This document shows positions 26,894-35,012 of a stretch of 64,000 bases of DNA, one piece after another (position 1 is the stretch's first letter; the number at the start of each line of letters is the position of its first letter). The notes beneath the pieces are model-generated. The model was not told the origin of the DNA. It worked only from the letters and a program-made list of their open reading frames with translations, and ran no database searches. Location: NCBI GenBank assembly GCA_020637515.1, contig JACKKG010000001.1, positions 3,006,501 through 3,070,500 on the forward strand, read 5' to 3'. The stretch comes from Rhodobacter sp. GTDB lineage: Bacteria; Pseudomonadota; Alphaproteobacteria; Rhodobacterales; Rhodobacteraceae. A program made the position numbers and the translations under genes.

Positions 26894-28236
26894 CAACCGA
26901 TTGCCTGGGCAACCCGATCACCGATACGGACCCCGCGCTGGTCCGTGGCATCGACGATTTCATCGAAGGGTTCCTGGCCTATCAGACCCGCGCCGTGACA
27001 ATCCTCGAGCGGATCGAGAGCCACCCGGACTCGTGCCTGGGCAATGCCTATGCCGGGTTTCTCTACATGTTCCTTGAATCGCCGCAGGCCCCGGCGCTGG
27101 CCCGCCCCTTTGCCGAACGGGCGCTGGCTGGCGCCGGCTTGCCGCGCGAACGGGCCAACGCCCAGGTGCTGGCCGCCTGGGTCGCGGGCGACATCCCGCG
27201 CGCGATCCGGCTTGCCGAGGAGGCGGTGCGGCAATGGCCCGGGGACCTCGCGCTGCTCAAGCTGGGGCAATACCACCTGTTCAACCTGGGCGACGCCGCC
27301 GGGATGCTGCGCATGGCGCTGCACGCGCTGCCACAAGGACAGGATGCGCCCTGGCTGCACGGCATGATCGCCTTCGGCTATGAGCAATGCCACCTGCTGG
27401 ACCAGGCCGAAGCCGCCGCCCGCCGCGCGTTGCAGATCGTCCCGTCTGACCCCTGGGCCCATCACGCGCTGGCCCATGTCATGCTGACCCAGGGCCGCGT
27501 GGACGAAGGCATCGCCTTTCTCGAATCCGTCTCGGGGTCGTGGCAGGGGCTCAACTCGTTCATGGTGACGCACAACTGGTGGCACCTGGCGCTGTTCTAT
27601 CTGAGCCGCGACCGGGGGGCCGATGTGCTGGCGCTCTATGACACCCGGATCTGGGGTCTGGAAAAGGACTATTCGCAAGATCAGGTCGGCGCCGTGTCGC
27701 TGCTGGCGCGCCTGGAGTTCGCCGGCGTCGATGTCGGCGTTCGCTGGCACGATGTCGCCGAACATGTCGCGCGGCGCGGCGCGGACACCACCGCGCCCTT
27801 CCTGACCCTGCAATACCTCTATGCGCTGGAACGTGCCCGCCGCCCCGAGGCCGCCCGGCTGATGCAGGCGATCGCCGCGCGGGCCGAGGCCCCGTCCCAT
27901 GACCGGACCGCCTGGGCCGAGGTCGCCCTGCCCGCCGCGCAGGGCATCGCCGCCCATGCGCGGGGGGACAGCGCCCTGGCCGCGCGCCTGCTGGGGCGCG
28001 CCCTGCCCCGGATGCGCGAAATCGGCGGTTCGCACGCGCAGCGCGATTTCTTCGAGCAGATCCACCTCGACGCGCTGATCCGCGCCGGGGACTGGTCGGC
28101 CGCGCAACAGGTGCTGGAACTGCGCCGCGTGCACGACCCCGACGGCATCCCCCTGAACCGCCAACTCGCGCAGGTCTATGACGCCGCCGGCCTGCCGGCC
28201 GAGGCCGCCCGGGCCCGCGCGCGCCTGCCCGCCTGA
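26890..28236 (+). CDS. TTC38-like tetratricopeptide protein
   Basis: A 448-residue soluble alpha-helical repeat protein similar to the tetratricopeptide repeat protein 38 family, recognised by the opening around HPDSCLGNAYAGFLYMFLES and the central HALAHVMLTQGRVDEGIAFL with THNWWHLALFYL. Bacterial members have no defined activity. It overlaps the hydrolase gene by four bases and ends the operon. It may be a scaffold or adaptor, or an enzyme not yet recognised. Confidence 0.75.
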   Translation: MTTDCLGNPITDTDPALVRGIDDFIEGFLAYQTRAVTILERIESHPDSCLGNAYAGFLYMFLESPQAPALARPFAERALAGAGLPRERANAQVLAAWVAGDIPRAIRLAEEAVRQWPGDLALLKLGQYHLFNLGDAAGMLRMALHALPQGQDAPWLHGMIAFGYEQCHLLDQAEAAARRALQIVPSDPWAHHALAHVMLTQGRVDEGIAFLESVSGSWQGLNSFMVTHNWWHLALFYLSRDRGADVLALYDTRIWGLEKDYSQDQVGAVSLLARLEFAGVDVGVRWHDVAEHVARRGADTTAPFLTLQYLYALERARRPEAARLMQAIAARAEAPSHDRTAWAEVALPAAQGIAAHARGDSALAARLLGRALPRMREIGGSHAQRDFFEQIHLDALIRAGDWSAAQQVLELRRVHDPDGIPLNRQLAQVYDAAGLPAEAARARARLPA

Positions 28237-28245
28237 CCCGGGACC

Positions 28246-28281
28246 GGCGGCGCCAGCCCCGCCACGGGGACCGGCGCCGCC
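28246..28281. terminator. Candidate bidirectional hairpin between convergent genes
   Basis: GGCGGCGCC (28246-28254) pairs with GGCGCCGCC (28273-28281), with a nested CCCC/GGGG in the loop. It lies between the end of the ten-gene operon and the end of the hydroxylase gene. There is no T-run, so the function is tentative. Confidence 0.4.
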
Positions 28282-28288
28282 CGTTCGC

Positions 28289-30199
28289 TCAGGCGGTGGC
28301 GGGACGCAGGAAGCCCGCAAAGAACGCCGACAGCTCGTCCCGGGCCGAAAGCGGCAGGACATGCGCGACATACTGGTCGGGCCGCACGATCACCAGGCAG
28401 CCCTGCGCCTTGTCGATGCCGCGCCGGGCAAAGATGTCCTCGCCGCGCTTGGGGTCGATGCAGAACACCTTTTCATAGTCGCACAGCCCGTATTTCCCCT
28501 TGTGCGGGCGCAACAGCGACGGCATCGCGCCATATTCGAGATCGCGGAACCCGTGCTGGAACACCGCGCGCAGGTCGATCACCGCGTCGGGGTCGTCGCT
28601 GGCCCGCGTATGCCTTCGCACGGGCGAGGTCGGGTCCCGCTCGAGGTGGTTGCAAAGCGCGTCGATGGCGCCGCCCGCCTGCCCGGTGTCGCCCGCGGGC
28701 GCAAAGGCGAACAGCCGCCAGCGGGCGTCGGCCTCGACCGTGTGGCCCAGTTCCATCGGCTTGGCGTCCGCCAGTCGGATCACCGGGGCGGAATGGAACC
28801 GCTTGCCGATCTCGAACCCGGGCGCCAACGCCTGATGCGTGGCGGTGCCGGTCAGGGCCGAGGGCTCGTAACGGATCGTCAAGCCGCAGGTAAAGGGCAG
28901 ATTGCGCACAAAGGTCTGCGCCACGACCGGCATGTCGCCGGCGACATCGTCATGCGACTTTGCCCCGACGACGCGGGCCCATTCGTGGTCGAAATCGACC
29001 AGCCCCTTAGCCGCCGCGCGGCGTTCGGCGGAATAGCTGTGCAAAAGCGCGGCGTCGGCGCGGCCGGTCAGCACCGCGATCAGCTTCCAGCCCAGGTTGA
29101 ACGTGTCGCCCATGGACACGTTCATGCCTTGCCCGGCCTTGGGGCTGTGGGTGTGACAGGCGTCACCCGCCAGCATCACGCGCGGCGTGCGGGTCGCAAC
29201 CTGATCGGCCGGCACATCGTCGAACTTGTCGGTCAGGCGATGGCCGACCTCGTAGATCGACCACCAGACGACCTCTTTGACGTCAAAGGCGAAGGGGGCA
29301 AAGATGCGCCGGGCCTTGTCGATGATATTCGTCTCGTCCATGCCGCGGTCGGCGGCGCGCTCGTCCTCGCCCAGGCGGTCCAGTTCGACATAGAGCCGCA
29401 CCAGGTAGCCGCCCTCGCGCGGCAGCACCATGAGCGTGCCCTCGCTGGCCGAACGCACGAAGGATTTCATCCGCCAGTCGGGGAATTCGGTCACCGCCAG
29501 CACATCCATCACCCCCCAGGCGTGATGCGCCGCGTCGCCGTGCAGCGCGCCGCCGATCGCCGAGCGCACCGCGCTGCGCGCGCCGTCGCAGCCGATGACA
29601 TAGCGCGCGCGCACCGTCTCGGTCTGCCCCTCGCGGCCGGGCGCGGTATGTTCCAGCGTCACGGTGACCGGGTGGTCGGCGGCCTGCGGGTCCACCACCA
29701 GCGTCTTCACCCGCAACCCGTAGTCGGGCACCAGCCGGGTCGGCCCGTTGCGCATCAGGTCAAGATACATGTCATGCACCCGCGCCTGGTTGATCAGCAC
29801 ATGCGGCATTTCCGAGGTGTCGTCGGGCACGTCCTGGACCCGGGCCGCGCGCTGAATGCCCCCCTTGTCGGCCGGCGTCCAGAAGGTCGTCTCGTTGATC
29901 CAGACCGACTCGCGCTTGATCTTCTCGGCAAAGCCGAACGCCTGGAACATCTCCATCGAGCGGACCGAAATGCCGTCCGCCTGCCCCTTGACCATCGGCT
30001 CCAGCTTGGGTTCCACCAGCATGGTGCGGATCGTCGGAACCTGCGCCAGTTGCGCGGCCAGGCACAGGCCCGCCGGCCCCGAACCCGCGATCAGCACATC
30101 CACCGTGTCGGGCAGACCGTTCGTGCGGTCATGCGCGCCCGGCGCCGCGGCGTGGACATCGGGATCGCCGCCCCGGAATCCGTTCAGATGGAATTGCAT
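28289..30199 (-). CDS. FAD-dependent aromatic hydroxylase (MobA / phenol 2-monooxygenase family)
   Basis: A class A flavoprotein monooxygenase of 636 residues that would hydroxylate a phenolic ring using NAD(P)H and oxygen. Motifs are GSGPAGLCLAAQL (FAD), GCDGARSAVR (DG motif) and MLAGDACHTHSPKAGQGMN (GD motif), followed by a C-terminal thioredoxin-like domain. The opening MQFHLNGFRGGDP and the length match 3-hydroxybenzoate 4-monooxygenase more closely than fungal phenol hydroxylase, judged from memory. The divergent MarR gene and the shared dyad suggest induction by an aromatic acid. No ring-cleavage genes are nearby. Confidence 0.82.
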   Translation of the reverse strand: MQFHLNGFRGGDPDVHAAAPGAHDRTNGLPDTVDVLIAGSGPAGLCLAAQLAQVPTIRTMLVEPKLEPMVKGQADGISVRSMEMFQAFGFAEKIKRESVWINETTFWTPADKGGIQRAARVQDVPDDTSEMPHVLINQARVHDMYLDLMRNGPTRLVPDYGLRVKTLVVDPQAADHPVTVTLEHTAPGREGQTETVRARYVIGCDGARSAVRSAIGGALHGDAAHHAWGVMDVLAVTEFPDWRMKSFVRSASEGTLMVLPREGGYLVRLYVELDRLGEDERAADRGMDETNIIDKARRIFAPFAFDVKEVVWWSIYEVGHRLTDKFDDVPADQVATRTPRVMLAGDACHTHSPKAGQGMNVSMGDTFNLGWKLIAVLTGRADAALLHSYSAERRAAAKGLVDFDHEWARVVGAKSHDDVAGDMPVVAQTFVRNLPFTCGLTIRYEPSALTGTATHQALAPGFEIGKRFHSAPVIRLADAKPMELGHTVEADARWRLFAFAPAGDTGQAGGAIDALCNHLERDPTSPVRRHTRASDDPDAVIDLRAVFQHGFRDLEYGAMPSLLRPHKGKYGLCDYEKVFCIDPKRGEDIFARRGIDKAQGCLVIVRPDQYVAHVLPLSARDELSAFFAGFLRPATA

Positions 30200-30243
30200 G
30201 GAAGTCCCCTCTTTCGCTCGACCGGCACGCGGCCGTCGCGGTA

Positions 30244-30263
30244 TTGGTAACTATACTTACCAA
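30244..30263. promoter_or_regulatory. MarR-type operator between hydroxylase and regulator genes
   Basis: TTGGTAA-CTATAC-TTACCAA is a perfect 7 bp inverted repeat with a 6-base spacer whose core looks like a -10 element on either strand. It lies 45 bases from the hydroxylase start and 93 from the MarR start. A second, imperfect dyad (AAGTAT-GT-ATGCTT) lies at 30279-30292. Size and symmetry suit a MarR dimer. Confidence 0.6.
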
Positions 30264-30355
30264 ATTGCGTCAACGAAAAAGTATGTATGCTTCCTATTTT
30301 CCGCAAAGGCCTGTAGTCTGGGCCGAACCGCGATGCCCGCCGACCCGAGGACCGC

Positions 30356-30787
30356 ATGGAAGCCTATGAAATGGCCGGCCACCTGATTCGCCGGTTGCAG
30401 CAGATCTCGACCCAGGTGTTTACCACCCGAGCGCGCGAGGCCGGGTTCGACCTGACCTCGGTGCAATTCGCGGCCATGGATGCGATTCGCGAAAGACCCG
30501 GCATCGACCAGGCCGGTGTCGCGGCCATGATCGCCTATGACAAGGCCACCATCGGCGGGGTCATCGACCGGCTGGTCGCCAAGGGGCTGGTGGCGCGCAG
30601 CGTCAGCGAACGCGACCGCCGCGCGCGCGAGGTGCGGCTGACCGACGCCGGCCAAGCCTGTTTCGACGCGCTTCTGCCGATCGTGCGCACGCTGCAAGAC
30701 GACATCCTGGCGCCGCTGGCCCCCGAAGAGCGCCGCCGCTTCCTGAACCTGGCGCGCAAGCTGATCGACGGCGCTACAGCGTCATGA
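30356..30787 (+). CDS. MarR family transcriptional regulator
   Basis: A 143-residue winged-helix regulator. DNA-binding elements are PGIDQAGVAAMIAYDKATIG (recognition helix) and SVSERDRRAREVRLTDAG (wing), flanked by dimerisation helices. GAGG at 30347-30350 supports the start at 30356. It is divergent from the aromatic hydroxylase gene and probably represses it until a phenolic ligand binds. Its end overlaps the convergent lipoprotein gene by 14 bases. Confidence 0.9.
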   Translation: MEAYEMAGHLIRRLQQISTQVFTTRAREAGFDLTSVQFAAMDAIRERPGIDQAGVAAMIAYDKATIGGVIDRLVAKGLVARSVSERDRRAREVRLTDAGQACFDALLPIVRTLQDDILAPLAPEERRRFLNLARKLIDGATAS

Positions 30788-31130
30788 TCCGCGCGCTGGC
30801 GGTGTCGTAGGCAAAGGAACAGCGCACATCCAGGCTTTGCCCGCCGCGGCTGACGTTCAGCATGACGTCGCGCGACACGGCGATGCCGGCGTCGTTGACA
30901 ACCTCACGCGTGCCGGTCACGCCGCGCACGTCGAACCCGGCGTCGCGCCCGGCGGCCATACAGGCGCTTTCGGCCAGGCTGGTCGAGGGCGCCGCCGGCC
31001 CGGCCGCCGGCGAGGACGTGCCGCCCCAACCAGTGCGCGGCGCGCCGGGGCGATAATCGGGAATATCAAGACAGCCCGTCAGCGCGACACAGCTTGCAAG
31101 GGCAGCAAGGGCAAGGGTTTTTCTGCTCAC
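30774..31130 (-). CDS. Small lipoprotein of unknown function
   Basis: A 118-residue predicted lipoprotein with signal segment KTLALAALASCVALTGC and lipobox LTGC. The mature part has a Pro/Gly/Ala-rich linker followed by a small folded domain with two cysteines (SACMAAGRDAGFDVRGVTG, and VRCSFAYD). A GTG start at 31130 with GAGG upstream fits the signal peptide. It lies downstream of recN on the same strand. I do not recognise the family. Confidence 0.7.
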   Translation of the reverse strand: MSRKTLALAALASCVALTGCLDIPDYRPGAPRTGWGGTSSPAAGPAAPSTSLAESACMAAGRDAGFDVRGVTGTREVVNDAGIAVSRDVMLNVSRGGQSLDVRCSFAYDTASARIMTL

Positions 31131-31177
31131 GTCGGCCTCTTCCGCTGGGGGCCGGGGTCCGTGCCCGGCCGCCCGTC

Positions 31178-32821
31178 TCACGCGCCGATCAGCGCGCGCG
31201 CGGCACCGCGCGCCGCTTCGGTTATCGTATCACCCGAGATCATGCGCGCAATCTCGTCGATGCGCGCGTCGGCGGAAAGCGGCATCACATGGCTGAGCGT
31301 CGTTCCGTCGATCACCCGCTTTTCGACCCGCCAGTGATGTGCGCCCAGCGCGGCGACCTGCGGCGAATGGGTGACGACAAGCACCTGCGCATCCTGCGCC
31401 AGCGCCCGCAACCGGCGGCCCACGGCATCCGCCGTCGCGCCGCCCACGCCGCGGTCGATTTCGTCAAAGATCAGCGTCAGGCCGGATTGCCCGCCGGTCA
31501 GGCAGACCTTCAGCGCCAGCAGAAACCGCGACAATTCCCCGCCCGAGGCGATCCGGTTCAGCGGTCCTGCCGGGGCGCCGGGGTTGGTTGCGACCTCGAA
31601 AGTGGCGGAATCGGCGCCTTCGGGGCCCGGTTCGGCGGGCGCGAGCACGGTCTGGAACACCGCGCGCTCCATCTTCAGGGGCGCGAGTTCGGCGGCCATC
31701 GCCGCGTCCAGCCGGCCCGCGGCCTCGGTCCGCACGGCGGTCAGCGTGGCGCAGGCGGCGTCAAAGGCAGCCTGCGCCGCGGACTCGGCCTGGGCCAGCT
31801 TCGCCAGTCCCTGGTCGCCCGCGTCCAGCGTTTCCAACCGCTCGCGCAGGCCGGCGGCGTGGGTGCCCAGATCGTCGGGCAGCACGCCATGCTTGCGCGC
31901 CAGTCCGCGCAGGGCAAAGAGCCGTTCCTCGACCTGCTCCAGAACGGCCGGGTCGGTATCCAACGCGTCGAGACAGCCTTCGACCGCCGATTGCGCGTCG
32001 GCCATCTCCGAGATCGCGCGGCCCAGGGCCTCGATCGCGCCGTCGAGCCGCCCTTCGACACCCTCGGCCGCGTCTTCGAGCCACCGCAGCGCGTCCAGCA
32101 TGAGCCGCTCGGCCCCGTCGTCGCCCAGCGCCTGCGCGGCCCGCTGCACGTCGCCCTTCAGGCGCACCGCCGCCTGCATCAGGCGCCGGCGCTGGTCCAG
32201 CTCGGCCTCTTCGCCCGGCTGGGGGTCCAGCAGATCCAGTTCCTTGACCGCGTGGCGCAGAAAATCTTCCTCGGCGCGCAGGGCGTCCAGCCGGTCGGCG
32301 GCGGTGGCGCAGGCGCGGCGGGCGTCGGACAGCGCGCGCCAGGCGGCCCGCACCGGGCCCGTGTCGGCGCCCGCATAGGCGTCCAGCAACTGGCGGTGAC
32401 CGCGCGGGTTCAACAGGCCCCGGTCGTCGTGCTGGCCGTGCAGTTCGACCAGCGTGTCCGACAGCGCGCGCAGGACCTCGCCCGAGGCCCGGCGGTCGTT
32501 GATCCAGGCGGTCTTGCGCCCCTCGGCGGTGTTGACGCGGCGCAGGATCACCTCGTCGTCGCAGCCGATCCCGGCCTCGGCCAGCACGGCCCGGCCCGGG
32601 TGGTCCGCATCCAGTTCGAACACCGCCTCGACCTCGCCCTGCTGGGCGCCCTGGCGCACCAGATCGGCGCGCCCGCGCCACCCCAGCACGAATCCCAGCG
32701 AATCCAGCAAGATCGACTTGCCCGCACCGGTTTCTCCGGTCAGCACGTTCAGGCCCGGCCGGAACACCAGGTCCAGCCGGTCGATCAGCAGCATGTCCCG
32801 GATTGCCAGGCTGCGCAGCAT
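31178..32821 (-). CDS. recN: DNA repair protein RecN
   Basis: SMC-like ATPase involved in recombinational repair of double-strand breaks, 547 residues, close to the usual 550. The Walker A motif GETGAGKS is near residue 30, the ABC signature SGGELSRFLLALKVCL and Walker B region IFDEIDRGVGG are near the C-terminus, and a coiled-coil segment lies between. It is 23 bases downstream of bamD, in the standard Rhodobacterales order. No SOS box was identified, but none would be needed if it is read through from bamD. Confidence 0.95.
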   Translation of the reverse strand: MLRSLAIRDMLLIDRLDLVFRPGLNVLTGETGAGKSILLDSLGFVLGWRGRADLVRQGAQQGEVEAVFELDADHPGRAVLAEAGIGCDDEVILRRVNTAEGRKTAWINDRRASGEVLRALSDTLVELHGQHDDRGLLNPRGHRQLLDAYAGADTGPVRAAWRALSDARRACATAADRLDALRAEEDFLRHAVKELDLLDPQPGEEAELDQRRRLMQAAVRLKGDVQRAAQALGDDGAERLMLDALRWLEDAAEGVEGRLDGAIEALGRAISEMADAQSAVEGCLDALDTDPAVLEQVEERLFALRGLARKHGVLPDDLGTHAAGLRERLETLDAGDQGLAKLAQAESAAQAAFDAACATLTAVRTEAAGRLDAAMAAELAPLKMERAVFQTVLAPAEPGPEGADSATFEVATNPGAPAGPLNRIASGGELSRFLLALKVCLTGGQSGLTLIFDEIDRGVGGATADAVGRRLRALAQDAQVLVVTHSPQVAALGAHHWRVEKRVIDGTTLSHVMPLSADARIDEIARMISGDTITEAARGAARALIGA

Positions 32822-32844
32822 TCCGCCCGCCTCCCCCCCCAGGG

Positions 32845-33690
32845 TCAGAGCCACTCGCCGCGCACGGTCCGGCGATAGACCTCGCGGATCCAGCTTTCGC
32901 CGGCCGCGTCGGTGGTCAGCCCGGCGTCGGTCAGCAGGCGATAGCTGTCCTCGTAGAACGGACTCGAGCGGAAGTTGTGGCCCAGGATCGCACCCGCCGT
33001 CTGCGCCTCGTCGCGCAAACCGAGCGCCAGATAGCATTCCACCAACCGGTGCAGGGCCTCGGGCGTCTGGGTGGTGGTCTGATACTGTTCGACCACGGCG
33101 CGGAACCGGTTGATCGCCGCCGCATAGTTGCGGCGCGCCAGGTAATAGCGCCCGATCTCCATCTCCTTGGCCGCCAGGCGGTCAAAGGCCAGATCGAATT
33201 TCAGCACCGCCGAACGCGCGTATTCGGTGTTCGGATAGGTTTCGATCACATAGCGCAGATGTTGCAGCGCCTGAAAGGTCAGGCCCTGGTCGCGGCCGAC
33301 ATCCTCGATCTGGTCGTAATAGGTCAGCGCCACGATATAAGCCGCCCATGCCGCATCGGGGTCGCCCGGATACTGGTCCAGGAACCGCTGCGCGGCGGCG
33401 CGGGCCTCGTCATACTTGCCCTCGCGGTGCAGCGCATAGGCCTGCATGACGATCGAGCGGCGCGCCCAGTCGGTATAGGGGTAGAGCCGCTCGACTTCGC
33501 GGAAATAATGCAGCGAATCCTCGGCGCGGCGGCTGTTTTCCAGCACGTATTCCCCACGCTGGAAGATCTGCTCGGCGGTGTAGCCATCCAGGGATTCGCC
33601 ATCGGCGTTGTTGCGGTTGCACGCGGCGAGGCTCAGCACCACCGCCCCCGACATCGCCAGCACCGCGAGTTTGCGCCCGATACCGCTCAT
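32845..33690 (-). CDS. bamD: Outer-membrane assembly lipoprotein BamD
   Basis: Essential lipoprotein of the BAM complex that inserts beta-barrel proteins into the outer membrane. The 281-residue product has a lipoprotein signal ending LSLAAC and TPR-like helices (ADGESLDGYTAEQIFQRGEY, EGKYDEARAAAQRFLDQYPG). The ATG at 33690 is preferred because AGGATGG is suitably spaced; an in-frame ATG at 33702 adds four residues but abuts its purine run. Neighbours lpxC and recN agree with envelope and repair synteny. Confidence 0.92.
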   Translation of the reverse strand: MSGIGRKLAVLAMSGAVVLSLAACNRNNADGESLDGYTAEQIFQRGEYVLENSRRAEDSLHYFREVERLYPYTDWARRSIVMQAYALHREGKYDEARAAAQRFLDQYPGDPDAAWAAYIVALTYYDQIEDVGRDQGLTFQALQHLRYVIETYPNTEYARSAVLKFDLAFDRLAAKEMEIGRYYLARRNYAAAINRFRAVVEQYQTTTQTPEALHRLVECYLALGLRDEAQTAGAILGHNFRSSPFYEDSYRLLTDAGLTTDAAGESWIREVYRRTVRGEWL

Positions 33691-33846
33691 GTCGTAATCC
33701 ATCCTTCGACCACCACCCCGGAGGCGCGTGCCATGGCGCGCGCGACGAATCCCTCAACGTCACCCGCCCGGGGTGCTGAAGGGTCTGGTAGCACAGTTGC
33801 CGGGGACACGCAAAACGCCATTGCGCGGAAAATCGCCATGGACCGA

Positions 33847-33861
33847 ACCCCGCGCCGGGGT
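33847..33861 (-). terminator. Weak hairpin at the end of lpxC
   Basis: ACCCCG-CGC-CGGGGT spans the lpxC stop. Only a short TTTT lies some bases downstream on the minus strand. It is possibly a partial terminator ahead of bamD; the remaining 156 bases to bamD hold nothing else I can support. Confidence 0.3.
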
Positions 33862-34787
33862 CAGGCGGCTGGCGCCAGATCCTCGGCGCAGACACCCGCG
33901 CCGGGAAGCGAATGCGCCTGTTCGCCGTCCACAGTGACCCAATCCCAGGCCTGCGGATCGGCCAGCAGCGCGCGTACCAGGCGGCCGGTCAGCGTATGGC
34001 CCGCCCGGTGGCCGACGTAGCGGCCCAGGATCGGCGCGCCGGCCACCGCCAGGTCACCCATCGCATCGAGCATCTTGTGCCGCACCGGCTCGTTGGCGCG
34101 GCGCAACCCGCCGGGGCTGAGGACATCCGGCCCCGCGACCACCACGGCGTTCTCATAGGTGCCGCCCAGCGCGAGGCCGTTCTCGCGCATGAAATCCACG
34201 TCCGCCTGCCGGCAGAAGGTGCGGCAATCGCTGAGTTCGCGCACAAACGTGCCGTTGCACAGTTCGAGTTCGAGCTGCTGGTGGCCGATCGCCGCATCGG
34301 GAAAGTCGATCTCGAAGGCGATGGACAGCCGGTCCGCGGGTTCAAGCCGCGCCCAGGCCTCGCCCATCCGGACCTCGACCGGGCGCAGAACCCGGATCGC
34401 GCGCAGCGGCGCCCCCAATGAGCGGGTGCCGACCGCGACGAACGCCGCAACGAAGGGCCGCGCGGAGCCATCGAGGATCGGAACCTCGGGCCCGTCCAGT
34501 TCGATGCGCGCATTGTGGATGCCGCACCCCGCCAGCGCCGCCATCAGGTGTTCGATGGTCGAGACGGTGACGCCCTCGGCGTTGCCGATCCGCGTGCAGA
34601 GCGTGGCCTCGATCAGGGCGGCCGGTTCGACCGCGACGCGGCGGCCCGCCAGGGGGCCGCCCAGGTCCGTGCGATCGAACACGATGCCGGTATCGGCCGC
34701 GGCCGGGTGCACGCACAGGTGCACCGGCTCGCCCGAATGAAGCGCGACGCCGTCGAAACGAACACTGGCCTTGAGCGTGGTCTGCAC
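33861..34787 (-). CDS. lpxC: UDP-3-O-acyl-N-acetylglucosamine deacetylase LpxC
   Basis: Zinc-dependent deacetylase for the committed step of lipid A synthesis. The 308-residue protein contains the first zinc ligand region TIEHLMAALAG, the HKMLDAMGDLAV segment supplying His and Asp ligands, and a late GHRAGHTLTG catalytic His region. A GTG start at 34787 (MQTTLKASVRFDG, the usual LpxC opening) is favoured by GGGGA upstream. It lies between ftsZ and bamD but behind its own promoter and the ftsZ terminator. Confidence 0.95.
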   Translation of the reverse strand: MQTTLKASVRFDGVALHSGEPVHLCVHPAAADTGIVFDRTDLGGPLAGRRVAVEPAALIEATLCTRIGNAEGVTVSTIEHLMAALAGCGIHNARIELDGPEVPILDGSARPFVAAFVAVGTRSLGAPLRAIRVLRPVEVRMGEAWARLEPADRLSIAFEIDFPDAAIGHQQLELELCNGTFVRELSDCRTFCRQADVDFMRENGLALGGTYENAVVVAGPDVLSPGGLRRANEPVRHKMLDAMGDLAVAGAPILGRYVGHRAGHTLTGRLVRALLADPQAWDWVTVDGEQAHSLPGAGVCAEDLAPAA

Positions 34788-34818
34788 GAGCAGTCCCCAA
34801 ACTGTTTCTCTGTTCACA

Positions 34819-34850
34819 GTTTCTTTAGAAACCGTGACCGCAATGCTCAA
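34819..34850 (-). promoter_or_regulatory. Predicted lpxC promoter with overlapping palindrome
   Basis: On the minus strand TTGAGC (34845-34850) and TAAAGA (34822-34827) are spaced 17 bases. A perfect 14-base palindrome, GTTTCTTTAGAAAC (34819-34832), overlaps the -10 box and could be an operator. The transcript would begin a short distance before the GTG start. Confidence 0.5.
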
Positions 34851-34948
34851 GTCACGCTTTGTAACACGATGTAACAGTGCGGCCGGGGCTGCGCGGGTTC
34901 TTGCTCATGGCCGGGACCACAGCGCCAAACCCATGGATTCAAAACGGA

Positions 34949-34972
34949 AAGAACCGGCTTTCGCCGGTTCTT
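34949..34972 (-). terminator. Intrinsic terminator after ftsZ
   Basis: AAGAACCGGC/GCCGGTTCTT is a perfect 10 bp stem with a 4-base loop. On the minus strand TCCGTTTT follows. It would end the cell-division transcript before the lpxC promoter. Confidence 0.7.
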
Positions 34973-35012
34973 CCAGGTTTTTCGCAGCTGCGAAGTGATA
35001 CCGTTTCGCGCC

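Noticed and set aside
28178..30250. 690-codon open frame on the plus strand opposite the aromatic hydroxylase
   Set aside because: Mirror of a well-supported flavoprotein gene with all three FAD motifs on the minus strand.
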